From positions 1-17,882 of the forward strand of contig JBOHCT010000078.1 in the NCBI GenBank assembly GCA_050699055.1: DNA of 17,882 bases. The letters run 5' to 3'. Within the stretch, counting starts at the first letter, position 1. Every line of letters starts with the position of its first letter. Shown piece after piece: positions 1 to 7,429 of this stretch. The DNA is from JBOHCT01 sp050699055 (GTDB lineage: Bacteria > Actinomycetota > Actinomycetes > Streptosporangiales > JBOHCT01). Made by a program: the position numbers and the translations under genes. The notes under the pieces were generated by a model that was given only the letters and a program-made list of their open reading frames with translations, did not search any database and was not told the origin of the DNA.

Positions 1-356
1 GACTCGGGCCGCTCGGCGGCGACATGGAACGACGCCCAGAGGCGCAGCGTCTCGGCGACCGTCAGTGTGGGGAACAGCGCGGCGTGCTGCGGCTGGACCG
101 AGACGAGGCGGCGTAGGCGAAGGTTCTCGGCGGTCGGGTCGAGGCCGAGTGCGCGTACGCGTCCCTCGCTCGGCGTCCGGAGCCCGACGATCGTCTCGAT
201 GGCGGTGGTCTTGCCCGCGCCGTTCGGGCCCAGCAGCCCGAACACCTCGCCTTCTGGGACTGTGAGGTCGAGGCCATCGAGCGCGGTGACCTCGCCGTAC
301 CGCTTGACCAGGTCGGTGATCTCGACCGCGGTCGTGGTTGCCGTGGTGGTGGTCAT
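1..356 (-). CDS. ABC transporter ATP-binding protein (N-terminal part, runs off window)
   Basis: About 118 codons are present, reading leftward from ATG at 356-354; the gene is cut by the window edge, so the Q-loop partner regions, signature motif and Walker B are not visible. The reading frame gives a Walker A motif GPNGAGKT preceded by VFGLLG, then the family-typical stretch ending in VSVQPQHAALFPTLTVAETL, whose glutamines lie in the Q-loop region. This is the nucleotide-binding subunit of a multidrug/antibiotic-type (CcmA/DrrA-like) exporter; a permease gene would be expected beyond position 1. The ATG overlaps the TGA stop of the upstream regulator gene (ATGA), so the two are probably translationally coupled. 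The substrate cannot be inferred. Confidence 0.93.
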   Translation of the reverse strand, partial: MTTTTATTTAVEITDLVKRYGEVTALDGLDLTVPEGEVFGLLGPNGAGKTTAIETIVGLRTPSEGRVRALGLDPTAENLRLRRLVSVQPQHAALFPTLTVAETLRLWASFHVAAERPE

Positions 357-670
357 CGTGTCTCCCTGAAGGTGGCGGCGGTGCTGGCGATGGCGCGCAG
401 CGCCGCGCAATGCGCCTCGAACGCGTCGCGGCCCCTCGACGTGAGCGACAGCCAGGTACGAGGCCGCTTGCCGACGTAGCCTTTCTTCACCTTGACGTAG
501 CCCGCATGCTCAAGCGTGCTCACGTGCTTGGACAGCACTGAGTCGCTGACCTCGACGGTGTCGCGCACGAACCGGAAGTCTGCGTGCTCGGCGGCGGCGA
601 GCGTCGCGATGATCGAGAACCGCACGGGGGAGTGGATCACGTCGTCGAGCTCGTGGCGCGGATGGTTCAC
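353..670 (-). CDS. Winged-helix transcriptional regulator (MarR/ArsR-like, HTH_27 type)
   Basis: This 105-residue protein begins at GTG 670-668 with residues MNHPRHELDDVIHSP. Its core IHSPVRFSIIATLAAAEHADF, followed by a recognition-helix region with SDSVLSKHVSTLEHAGYV and a wing with KKGYVGKRPRTWLSLT, is typical of the small winged-helix regulators that often accompany ABC exporters in actinobacteria. A longer reading upstream would run into the membrane-protein gene in another frame, so the GTG forming a GTGA overlap with that gene's stop is preferred. Its own TGA overlaps the ATG of the ABC ATPase gene. Family knowledge suggests a dimeric DNA-binding repressor of its own operon. The ligand, if any, is unknown. 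Confidence 0.88.
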   Translation of the reverse strand: MNHPRHELDDVIHSPVRFSIIATLAAAEHADFRFVRDTVEVSDSVLSKHVSTLEHAGYVKVKKGYVGKRPRTWLSLTSRGRDAFEAHCAALRAIASTAATFRETR

Positions 671-1125
671 CGCCCAGCCTTCCCCCAGCTCTCGCCAACC
701 GTCCGATGTTCGAGGTACGCGGCGACGAAGAACGGAAGTGAGAAGACGGCCCCGGCGACCGGGAACCACCACCATTCCGGCGGGCGGTCGATCACCCATA
801 TGCCGATGGCGGCCAACGCGGCGACGAGCGCGAAGTAGCCGACGAACGCGACGCCGACCCGGCGCTGCGAACGGTGACGCCGGATCTGCTGCCCGCGCTC
901 GTAGAGCCCGAACCCGACCATGCCGCCGCCCCAGACGACCCCGAAGGCGACCCACCTCCAGGGGGCGGGTAGGGCGAAGAGCGGGAACATGACGAGGATC
1001 GCGACCCCGATGAGGACGAGGTAGCGGATGTACCAACGGGAGGAGCTGTCATCGACCGCTCGTCGCAGTCGCTCGGCTTCCGCCAGTGTGTCGTTCGGGT
1101 CCAGGTGGTCCAGGTGATTCTGCAT
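667..1125 (-). CDS. Small multi-spanning membrane protein of the ABC operon
   Basis: This 152-residue protein starts at ATG 1125-1123. A charged N-terminus of about 33 residues (DTLAEAERLRRAVDDSSSRW) is followed by probable membrane segments near residues 34-53, 56-76, 92-113 and 118-140, with basic residues (RGQQIRRHRSQRR) between the second and third. I recognise no catalytic motif. It is the first gene of the operon and its TGA overlaps the GTG of the regulator gene. No Shine-Dalgarno sequence precedes the ATG, and a promoter-like sequence sits where a leaderless transcript would need it, which supports this start over longer readings upstream. It could help sense or anchor the regulator or assist the exporter; that is inference from position. 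Confidence 0.82.
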   Translation of the reverse strand: MQNHLDHLDPNDTLAEAERLRRAVDDSSSRWYIRYLVLIGVAILVMFPLFALPAPWRWVAFGVVWGGGMVGFGLYERGQQIRRHRSQRRVGVAFVGYFALVAALAAIGIWVIDRPPEWWWFPVAGAVFSLPFFVAAYLEHRTVGESWGKAGR

Positions 1126-1132
1126 CGTTGTT

Positions 1133-1161
1133 AGGTTGGCACGTATTTTCCATGCCGTCAA
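1133..1161 (-). promoter_or_regulatory. Putative leaderless promoter of the membrane protein-regulator-ABC operon
   Basis: Read on the minus strand there is TTGACG (1161-1156), a 17-base spacer, then CAACCT (1138-1133), matching the -10 pattern at its A and final T. The -10 ends seven bases before the ATG at 1125, so transcription would begin at or next to the start codon. The absence of a ribosome binding site agrees with a leaderless mRNA. Confidence 0.42.
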
Positions 1162-1168
1162 GTAGTTG

Positions 1169-1242
1169 TCGAGGCAGCAAGGCTCTGGAGTCCATGAACG
1201 GTGCCTCGAGGCAGCACGGCGTTGGGGTTGACGGACGGTGCC
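1169..1242. repeat. Two imperfect 37-bp tandem repeats upstream of operon promoter
   Basis: Unit 1 (1169-1205) and unit 2 (1206-1242) abut and share 29 of 37 positions by hand alignment. Both open with TCGAGGCAGCA and both end with ACGGTGCC. The array ends 7 bp from the candidate -35 of the leftward operon, the usual place for activator sites or tandem operators. The two conserved ends, separated by a diverged middle, look like selected binding half-sites rather than a fresh duplication. Confidence 0.6.
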
Positions 1243-1502
1243 TGGCCAGGCCGCCGCTCGGCAGCGGGGCACCCGCGCGGCGAGCTGCCGCCGCGCGTGG
1301 AGCGGAGCCGTACGGGTGGGCTGGCAGGAAACGGGATGGGCGATGACAAGTCGGCATAGAGCACGGATGGCCGGATGAGGACAAGCATCAAGGTCTTCGC
1401 CGGAATCGACCGATTGCCCCCGCGCCGCCGTCTTGATCACGCTACGGTATCCGGACGATAGGCGCCACGGGGGCGCTCTGCAGTCATCAAGGAGGAGCAC
1501 AT

Positions 1503-1772
1503 ATGTCTGGAATGCGGGGCGGGCAGCTCGAGGAGATGCGCAACCTCGCCCGTAAGTTCGACAACGACGGCACCCAGATTCACGGCCTCGTCCAGTCGCT
1601 GAACTCCGACACCGCGAGCAGCACCAGCATCTGGACCGGCCCTGCGGCCGAGCGTTTCCGTGGCGACTGGGAGAGCTACCGTCCGACGCTCAACAAGCTC
1701 GTCGAGTCCCTGCACGACGCCGCCAAGGCCGTTCGTGTCAATGCCGACAACATCGAGTCCGCCACCCGCTGA
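1503..1772 (+). CDS. WXG100-family (EsxA/ESAT-6-like) type VII secretion substrate
   Basis: This 89-residue protein has the size and helical hairpin layout of WXG100 proteins, with the turn motif W44-T45-G46 at its centre and two flanking amphipathic helices (about residues 8-38 and 48-85). A strong ribosome binding site AAGGAGG at 1489-1495 is correctly spaced from ATG 1503. Members are exported as dimers by EccC/EssC-type machines. No clear C-terminal YxxxD/E export signal follows the second helix, which fits a homodimeric EsxA-like protein or a partner lacking the signal. It is the only WXG100 gene in the window and converges on the large FHA-FtsK ATPase gene, its likely export motor. Confidence 0.93.
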   Translation: MSGMRGGQLEEMRNLARKFDNDGTQIHGLVQSLNSDTASSTSIWTGPAAERFRGDWESYRPTLNKLVESLHDAAKAVRVNADNIESATR

Positions 1773-1805
1773 CTCACGGCGAGCCGCCTCTGTCCGCGGT
1801 TCATT

Positions 1806-1839
1806 ACGAGGAAGCCCCGGTGCGCCGGGGCTTCCTCGT
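1806..1839. terminator. Strong bidirectional hairpin terminator
   Basis: A perfect 15-bp stem (1806-1820 paired with 1825-1839) closes a four-base loop TGCG. It lies 33 bp after the WXG100 stop and 15 bp after the stop of the convergent ATPase gene. There is no T-run, which is common for actinobacterial terminators. It should separate the two converging transcripts. Confidence 0.88.
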
Positions 1840-1854
1840 GTATGGGCTCCCAGG

Positions 1855-4800
1855 TCACTCCTGCGTGGGGACCTGGACCGGCAGCAGGGAACCCGCGCGT
1901 GCGAAGAGGCCTCGTCCGACCGGCCCGCTGCCAGCGTTGCGTGGCAGGCGTACGCCCAAGATCTCACCGTCGCTCGGTCCCTGCGGTGCCAGGATCAGCC
2001 CGCTTCGCGAGCGCCGCGCCTCCACGGCGAAGCCGCGGTATGTACTCGTCAGGTCGTCTGTCGTGCCGGCGAGCGCGAGGAAGTGGTCGGCGTCGCGGCC
2101 GCTGCGCAGGACCTCCTCCAGCGCGCTCGCGATCGGCGCGTCCTTGAGCATCTCGGCGTCGTCGACCAGGACCACGTACCGATCGTGGTCGCTCAGGAGG
2201 GCGGTGAGGGCGTCGGGGCCGTCGTCGGCGCCGAGGACGCCGAGGACCCCCGGTGTGGCGGCGAGCGAGCGTAGTGGTGACCGCCGTGGCGTCACCACGG
2301 CGACCGGGGTTTCCTGGTCGAGCAGCGAACGCGCCATCGCCAGCAGCGCCGTCGACCGGCCTGACCGCGGCGGCCCGGCGATCACGAAACCCGGCCCGTC
2401 GGTCGCGAGGTCGACGCCCTGCGGTGCGAGCTCGTCGCCGCCCGCGCCCACGAGAACCCAGCTCGCAGCCGGGGGCGCGAACTCCGGGTCGAGCCGCAGC
2501 GTCTCCGCGACCGTCACTCGGGGAGGCAGGGCATCGACACGCAGCGCCCGCCGTCCCCGCGGCGGGCGCGGATGCCCCTCGGTCGCCGCGCGCGCCAGCC
2601 GCTGCAGCACGGCGACCTGCGCGGTTCCGGCGACGTCCCGGTCGAGCAGCGCGATCTGGCTCTCCAGTACCCCGCTCGCCGCGGGCTGCATCACCCGCCC
2701 CGGCGGCTGGCTCGCGGGCACGGACTTCGGCGTCAGGCCCACGAGCGACCAGTCACTGGGGTCGGACAGCCGCAGCACTATCCTGTCTTCGAAGACGGTG
2801 GAGACCTGCCCGGTGAGGCCGCTGCGGTCGCTCGCCACGACCGCGCGGAGCCCGACGGATGGGCCCTCTCGGAGCAGGCGGAGCATGCTGTCGACGAGAC
2901 GGCCCATGTCGTACTGCTCGAACGCCGCGACGTAACCCTCCCACCGGTCGAGCATCAGCACCATCCAGGAAAGGCGTTCGTCCGCGGGCGCGGCCGCGCG
3001 CTGCTCCGCGAGGCTCGCGAAACCCTTCTCCGCGAGCAGCTGTTGGCGCCGGCTCACCTCGTCCGACAGGCGGCCGAGCAGGCGGTCGACCCGGTCCGGC
3101 TGTTCGCGGCCGACCACGGCCCCACAGTGCGGCATCGCGACCAGGGGCAGGACCCCCCCGCCCCCGCAGTCGATGCCGTAGACGTGGACATCGGCGGGTG
3201 CGGCCCAACGTGCGATCGAGCCCGCGAGCGTGCGCAGCACGGTGGTCCGTCCCGTACGCGGCGACCCGGCCACGAGGAGGTGGCCGCCTCGCTCCAGGTC
3301 CAGCGTGAGCGTTCGCCTGCCCTGGACGGAGGGTAGGTCGGTGAGCCCGAGCGGCAGCGGGGGGACGTGCGGCGTGTCCTCGGCGGCGGGCGGCGCCTCT
3401 TCCTCTGGCAGCTCGTCGAGGGTGAGCGTGTCGGGCAGCGGCGGCAGCCAGGGGCTGCGCTGCTCGTGGACACGCAGCTCTTCTGCCGCCTGGCGGATCG
3501 CGTCCACGAGCGTTGCCAGGTCGGTGACCATCGACTCCTCGCCGTCGCCGCCGACCCGTAGGGTCAGGGGCCGCCCGAGCGCGCTCCACGGCAGACGCAC
3601 GACCTCGGGCGGGCGGCGCGTGGCACCGTCGCCGCCCGGCCGCCGGCCGCCCACCCGGGCGGTCTGCACGGCGGCGAGCGACGAGGCGCCGGAACGTACG
3701 TAGCAGCGGCCCGGTGTGGATTTGGCGATCCGCGCGGCGTCGGGGGCGTCGATCACGTCGGATGACTCGGTGGTGTCGGTGACGCGCAGCGCGATGCGGA
3801 GGTTGGTGTTGGCGCGGATGTCGGCGCTGACGACACCCGCGGGCCGTTGGGTGGCCAGGATGAGGTGGACGCCGAGCGAACGGCCGCGCTGCGCGATGCC
3901 GACGAGCCCCGTGACGAATTCGGGCAGCTCGGCGACGAGCGAGGCGAACTCGTCGATGACGAGGACGAGCCGGGGGAGCGGCTCGAGCGGCTCCCCGGCG
4001 TCACTCGTGTCCCAGTAGTCGCCGATGTCCTTGGCGCCCGCGTGCAGCAGCATCTCCTCGCGCCGTTTGAGCTCGGCGGACAGTGACTCGAGGGCTCGTT
4101 CGGTCAGGTGCCCGTCGAGGTCGGTGACGAGTCCGACCGTGTGGGGCAGTTTGGCGCAGTCCTTGAACGCGCTGCCGCCCTTGTAGTCGATCAGCACGAA
4201 CGTGATGGCGTCGGGGCGGTTGGCGACCGCCAGAGAGGCGATGAGCGTCTGCAGGAGCTCTGACTTGCCGGCGCCGGTCGTCCCCGCGATGAGGCCGTGC
4301 GGCCCGTCGGCGGCGAGGTCGATCGCGAACGGCCCGTCGGCGCCGACACCGATCGGAGCGAGGGTGGTGCGGCCGAGCCGCTCCCAGGCGGTGGTGACGT
4401 CCGAAGCGGTCGGGTCGGGCGCGCCGAGCAGGTCGAGCAGGCGAGCCGCATCGGGCACCGCGGCGTCGCCGTCCTCGCGGCTCATGTCGCGTACGGGGGC
4501 CACCGCCCGCGCCAGGCGGTCGCACCACGGCAGGCTGACCTGGTCGGCGAGCACGTCGCCGGTGGCTTCGAGGCCGCCGCCGCGCAGCGTGATGTACGGC
4601 GGACGTTCCCAGTCCCAGGAGGCGACAGTCTGACATTCCTCGGGAAGCATCCGCTGGTCGTCGTCGAGGCACAGTGCGAACACCCCTGCCTGCGGCCCCT
4701 GGCCGAGCACCTGCGGCATACCGGGTACGCGGCGTAGTGCCCTGGCGCCGTCGAGTACGACGAGGACGTTGTACGGCGGCTGCTCCGGCGCCGTCCCCAG

Positions 4801-6327
4801 CGGCTGGGCCCGACTGACCCGCTCGCCGAGCTGGGCGACGATGTCCGCGCACCGCTTGGCCGTGGTCTCGGCGTCGCCCCCGACGAGGGCCACGCACTCC
4901 TCGCCGTCGCGCGGCGCGCAGTGCGGGAGCCAGCGCACCCAGTTCCAGTGGTCGGCCGCGTCGGGGTCGCCGCTGAGGACGACGATCGCGAGGTCGCGGG
5001 GACTGTGCAGGGTCGCCGCCTGCGCGACCAGCCACCGCGCGAGGGCGCGGGAGCGGTCCCGCGGTCCGGACAGGCCGACGACGCCGAGCTCCGGCACCGG
5101 AAGCGTGACCGGGACAGTGCGGGCGCGCGGTGGCTCGGGCACGGGATCGTCGTGCGCGGCGCCTCGACCCGGGACGAGCTCGACGTGCGCCGGGAGATCG
5201 GCGACCCCGACCCGAAGGTGGAGGGTGTCGGGGTCGTCGATACGCCGCTCCCACAGTCGCCGGCGTGGTCCGGTGGCGGTGAGGAGCACCTCCGCGGGGT
5301 CGGGAGCCTCGGCGCGGCGCTCGGCCTGGTCGGTGAGACGCAGCTGCTCGAGCCTGGTTTCGAACTCCGCCTTCTGCTGCTCGTACTCCTTCAGTGCCTG
5401 CCGGTACTTCTTGCGCCCGAAGCGCGACTCGCTCACGAAGTTGCCGAGCATCATGAGCGGGCTGAGGAAGCACATCAGCAGGTAGTACCAGTGCCCCGTG
5501 ACCTTGGCCATGACGAGCCCCATCACGGCGGGGAGCATCGCGGCGAGCAGCGGCAGGCGCGGCCGGTCGGACTTCTTGGGCTCGGTCGGCACCTCCAGCC
5601 TCCGGCGACCGGGCGGCGGCGCGAGCCGGGGCGGCCGGTTGTAGGCGAGGCCACCGTCGTCCATCGGCGTCAGGTGGGCGTCGGGCGACTCCAGGGCGTG
5701 GAGGGCCAACACGGTGTCGCCGAGGGTGAGGACGCCGCCGATCGGCCACGGTGTGGGCCCGGTGAGCGGATCACCGTCGAGGATCGCGCCGACGCCCTGG
5801 TACGGCTCGACCGTCGTCTCCGCCGGCCCGGCGACGACGTGCAGGGCGTAGGACGCGACGTGCTCGTCGACGATGCGCACGGCGCACTCGGCGGCCGTGC
5901 CGACGGCCACCGCACCGATGCCGAGCCGATGGACGGAACCCGCGTTCGGCCCCCCGGAGACGCGCAGCTCCACGACGCCCTTGGGTTCGGCGACGATCGT
6001 CCCCGCGGCACCCTCGGCGTCGAGCGAGACGACCGCGCCGTCACGCAGCGCCTGGGCGGCGGGCGCTGACGGGTCGAGCGGACCCCCATCGGACCAGAGC
6101 CCCTCGACGGCGGGGGAACGCCGGGCGAGGGCCACGGCTCGTGGATGTGGCAGGACGACCGCCAAGCGGGTGTCGTGCCCTGGTGGCGGGCCCGGCACGG
6201 CTGTCGGCGCGAGTGCTCGGCTCAGCGCGTCGGTCACCTCGCCGACTGTCGTATCGTCGTCGCCCGCGACCACCACGTCGACATGCTCGTGACCGGAGTA
6301 GGCCAATGCCGTCAGCGCGATGCGCAT
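1855..6327 (-). CDS. eccC: FHA-domain FtsK/SpoIIIE ATPase of type VII secretion (EccC/EssC-like)
   Basis: This 1490-residue membrane motor would recognise and export WXG100 proteins. Order of parts: an N-terminal EssC-like segment (about 1-110), an FHA-like domain (about 115-205), a predicted membrane hairpin (about 255-295, containing LLAAMLPAVMGLVMAKV and YYLLMCFLSPLMMLG), a basic coiled segment (about 298-335), a non-P-loop ATPase-like region, then FtsK-type ATPase modules. The first complete module has Walker A GTTGAGKS with Lys688 and Walker B LVLVIDEF with Asp792-Glu793. The second has GSPRTGRTT with Arg1027, and the third GPPRSGRST with Arg1324, in the place of the Walker lysine. Start ATG 6327 is preceded by GGGAGG about 12 bases upstream. 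The FHA-first layout resembles Firmicutes EssC more than mycobacterial EccC. No eccB, eccD, eccE or mycosin gene is nearby. Confidence 0.93.
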   Translation of the reverse strand: MRIALTALAYSGHEHVDVVVAGDDDTTVGEVTDALSRALAPTAVPGPPPGHDTRLAVVLPHPRAVALARRSPAVEGLWSDGGPLDPSAPAAQALRDGAVVSLDAEGAAGTIVAEPKGVVELRVSGGPNAGSVHRLGIGAVAVGTAAECAVRIVDEHVASYALHVVAGPAETTVEPYQGVGAILDGDPLTGPTPWPIGGVLTLGDTVLALHALESPDAHLTPMDDGGLAYNRPPRLAPPPGRRRLEVPTEPKKSDRPRLPLLAAMLPAVMGLVMAKVTGHWYYLLMCFLSPLMMLGNFVSESRFGRKKYRQALKEYEQQKAEFETRLEQLRLTDQAERRAEAPDPAEVLLTATGPRRRLWERRIDDPDTLHLRVGVADLPAHVELVPGRGAAHDDPVPEPPRARTVPVTLPVPELGVVGLSGPRDRSRALARWLVAQAATLHSPRDLAIVVLSGDPDAADHWNWVRWLPHCAPRDGEECVALVGGDAETTAKRCADIVAQLGERVSRAQPLGTAPEQPPYNVLVVLDGARALRRVPGMPQVLGQGPQAGVFALCLDDDQRMLPEECQTVASWDWERPPYITLRGGGLEATGDVLADQVSLPWCDRLARAVAPVRDMSREDGDAAVPDAARLLDLLGAPDPTASDVTTAWERLGRTTLAPIGVGADGPFAIDLAADGPHGLIAGTTGAGKSELLQTLIASLAVANRPDAITFVLIDYKGGSAFKDCAKLPHTVGLVTDLDGHLTERALESLSAELKRREEMLLHAGAKDIGDYWDTSDAGEPLEPLPRLVLVIDEFASLVAELPEFVTGLVGIAQRGRSLGVHLILATQRPAGVVSADIRANTNLRIALRVTDTTESSDVIDAPDAARIAKSTPGRCYVRSGASSLAAVQTARVGGRRPGGDGATRRPPEVVRLPWSALGRPLTLRVGGDGEESMVTDLATLVDAIRQAAEELRVHEQRSPWLPPLPDTLTLDELPEEEAPPAAEDTPHVPPLPLGLTDLPSVQGRRTLTLDLERGGHLLVAGSPRTGRTTVLRTLAGSIARWAAPADVHVYGIDCGGGGVLPLVAMPHCGAVVGREQPDRVDRLLGRLSDEVSRRQQLLAEKGFASLAEQRAAAPADERLSWMVLMLDRWEGYVAAFEQYDMGRLVDSMLRLLREGPSVGLRAVVASDRSGLTGQVSTVFEDRIVLRLSDPSDWSLVGLTPKSVPASQPPGRVMQPAASGVLESQIALLDRDVAGTAQVAVLQRLARAATEGHPRPPRGRRALRVDALPPRVTVAETLRLDPEFAPPAASWVLVGAGGDELAPQGVDLATDGPGFVIAGPPRSGRSTALLAMARSLLDQETPVAVVTPRRSPLRSLAATPGVLGVLGADDGPDALTALLSDHDRYVVLVDDAEMLKDAPIASALEEVLRSGRDADHFLALAGTTDDLTSTYRGFAVEARRSRSGLILAPQGPSDGEILGVRLPRNAGSGPVGRGLFARAGSLLPVQVPTQE

Positions 6328-6448
6328 GCGTTTACGTAGCCTCCCTTTCCTCGGGCGCGTCCCGCAGATCTGCTGTCCTGCTGCGCATCGCCCGGGACAC
6401 GCCCGCCGCTGTGAGCTTAGAAGCGGGCGTCAGCCGGCGACGGGCGGT

Positions 6449-6461
6449 CGGAAGATTTCCG
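6449..6461. promoter_or_regulatory. Palindromic candidate operator CGGAA-N3-TTCCG
   Basis: This is a perfect five-base dyad separated by GAT. It sits in the AT-richer centre of the divergent region. GAAGAT at its left arm also pairs with ATCTTC at 6477-6482, so a larger hairpin with a two-base bulge is possible. It could be a regulator binding site serving one or both directions; which protein binds is unknown. Confidence 0.35.
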
Positions 6462-6538
6462 TATCACCAAAAGCGGATCTTCTGTGCTGTTCTTGGACAA
6501 AGCTGACAACAAGCACTCGCCTCATAACGGCAGCCGAA

Positions 6539-6567
6539 TTGACGGAACGCGCGACCCTCGCGACCAT
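6539..6567 (+). promoter_or_regulatory. Putative promoter of the Tad locus
   Basis: TTGACG (6539-6544), a 17-base spacer and GACCAT (6562-6567) fit an actinobacterial housekeeping-type promoter with a good -35 and a partial -10. It would give a leader of roughly 70 bases before the SAF-domain gene. The call rests on spacing and similarity only. Confidence 0.4.
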
Positions 6568-6645
6568 TGAACGCCGTCCTCGCTCTTTCCGTCGTGGTCG
6601 CGTGCGCGACCGTGACCGGCCGTCGTCACGGGGGGTCGCACATTC

Positions 6646-7386
6646 ATGAGGGTTTCGGACCGTATGTCAACCCCGGCGGGCGGGTCCACGCCGCTCGCGC
6701 AGCAGGGCGAGCAGCACTCCACCCCCCACGCGGGCTCGCGGGCGGGCGGGCGTCTACCCGTGGCGCAGCGCGAGCGCAAGCCCGCCCTCGCGGCGGTCGC
6801 GGTACTGTTGGTACTCGCCGGCGCGTTGGCGAGCGGGCTGCTCGTCATCCGCAGCGGCGACCGCGTGTCGGCGATCGAGATCGCCAAGCCGGTGGCTCCG
6901 GGCGCGCGGATCTCCCTGGACGCTATGCGTGAGGTCCAGGTCGCCGCCGACTCCGAGGTCGAGAACGTGCCCTGGGCCCAGCGCAACCAGGTAGCGCGCT
7001 ACTACGCCAAGGTGCGGCTCGTGCCCGGCACCCTTCTCACGCCCGCGATGGTCACGAGCGACTCGGCGTTCGGCGTCGGTCAGCTCGTCGTCGGCCTCGC
7101 CCTGAAACCGGGTCAGCTCCCCGCACAGGGTGTGGCGAAGGGCGACCACGTGCGCCTCTACGCCGTCGGAACGGCGAGTGGGAGCGACAGCGGGGGCGCC
7201 AAGCCGGGCACGACCCTCGCGAAGGACGCGATCGTCTACGAGGTCGCGACGCCGGACAGCGACTTGGGCTCCGGCACGACCATGGTCTCTGTCGCGGTCG
7301 GTCAGGCGAAGACACCCGCCCTGACCCAGGCGGCGTCCACCGGCGCCGTCGCCGTCGCCCTCCTGCCGCCGCACGGGGGCCAGTAG
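6646..7386 (+). CDS. cpaB: CpaB/RcpC-like SAF-domain pilus assembly protein
   Basis: This 246-residue protein has a polar, Gly/Ser-rich N-terminus, one membrane segment at about residues 45-68 (ALAAVAVLLVLAGALASGLLVI), and then an SAF-type domain beginning VSAIEIAKPVAPGARISLDAM and continuing past LVPGTLLTPAMV. This architecture is that of CpaB/RcpC, which in Tad systems lies outside the membrane and interacts with the pilus channel. In a monoderm there is no secretin, so it probably contacts peptidoglycan or the growing pilus. Two starts are possible: ATG 6646 with GGGGGG ten bases upstream, or ATG 6664 with GAGGG eleven bases upstream; the second removes six residues and changes nothing functional. 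It is the first gene of the pilus locus. Confidence 0.83.
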   Translation: MRVSDRMSTPAGGSTPLAQQGEQHSTPHAGSRAGGRLPVAQRERKPALAAVAVLLVLAGALASGLLVIRSGDRVSAIEIAKPVAPGARISLDAMREVQVAADSEVENVPWAQRNQVARYYAKVRLVPGTLLTPAMVTSDSAFGVGQLVVGLALKPGQLPAQGVAKGDHVRLYAVGTASGSDSGGAKPGTTLAKDAIVYEVATPDSDLGSGTTMVSVAVGQAKTPALTQAASTGAVAVALLPPHGGQ

Positions 7387-7429
7387 TGCAGAACCAGACC
7401 CATGCGCCCAGCCGCCGGGGGCCTGCGAC

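Larger units (their letters stand above)
1126..1502. other. Intergenic control region between divergent ABC operon and WXG100 gene
   Basis: This 377-bp stretch holds no convincing gene; the short open frames across it lack coding character and ribosome binding sites. It contains the candidate leaderless promoter next to position 1125, two 37-bp imperfect tandem repeats at 1169-1242, a GC-rich 9-bp inverted repeat (1274-1282 with 1289-1297, six-base loop), and the ribosome binding site AAGGAGG at 1489-1495 for the WXG100 gene. No clear promoter for the rightward WXG100 gene could be picked out; TTGATC at 1433-1438 is a possible -35 without a good -10. Confidence 0.6.
6328..6645. other. Shared divergent control region, type VII ATPase versus Tad pilus locus
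   Basis: This 318-bp gap between divergent genes has no supported coding region. Its middle (about 6450-6540) is noticeably more AT-rich than the surroundings, as expected for promoters. It holds a 13-bp palindrome at 6449-6461, an overlapping longer imperfect inverted repeat (6451-6461 with 6474-6482), and a promoter-like pair TTGACG/GACCAT for the rightward pilus operon. The ATPase ribosome binding site lies near 6340-6345 on the minus strand. No confident leftward promoter was found. Confidence 0.55.

Noticed and set aside
1274..1297. 9-bp GC-rich inverted repeat as a terminator or operator
   Set aside because: It consists of G and C only, lies in the middle of a divergent region with no gene ending nearby, and such stems are expected by chance at this GC content.
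1433..1462. TTGATC with GATAGG as the promoter of the WXG100 gene
   Set aside because: The -10 lacks the conserved final T and the spacing is only marginal, so it was not annotated as a promoter.
1820..2935. Plus-strand open frame of 371 codons opposite the 3' end of the type VII ATPase gene
   Set aside because: It is Arg/Ser/Pro-rich without motifs and begins in the terminator hairpin; the opposite strand encodes conserved ATPase modules.
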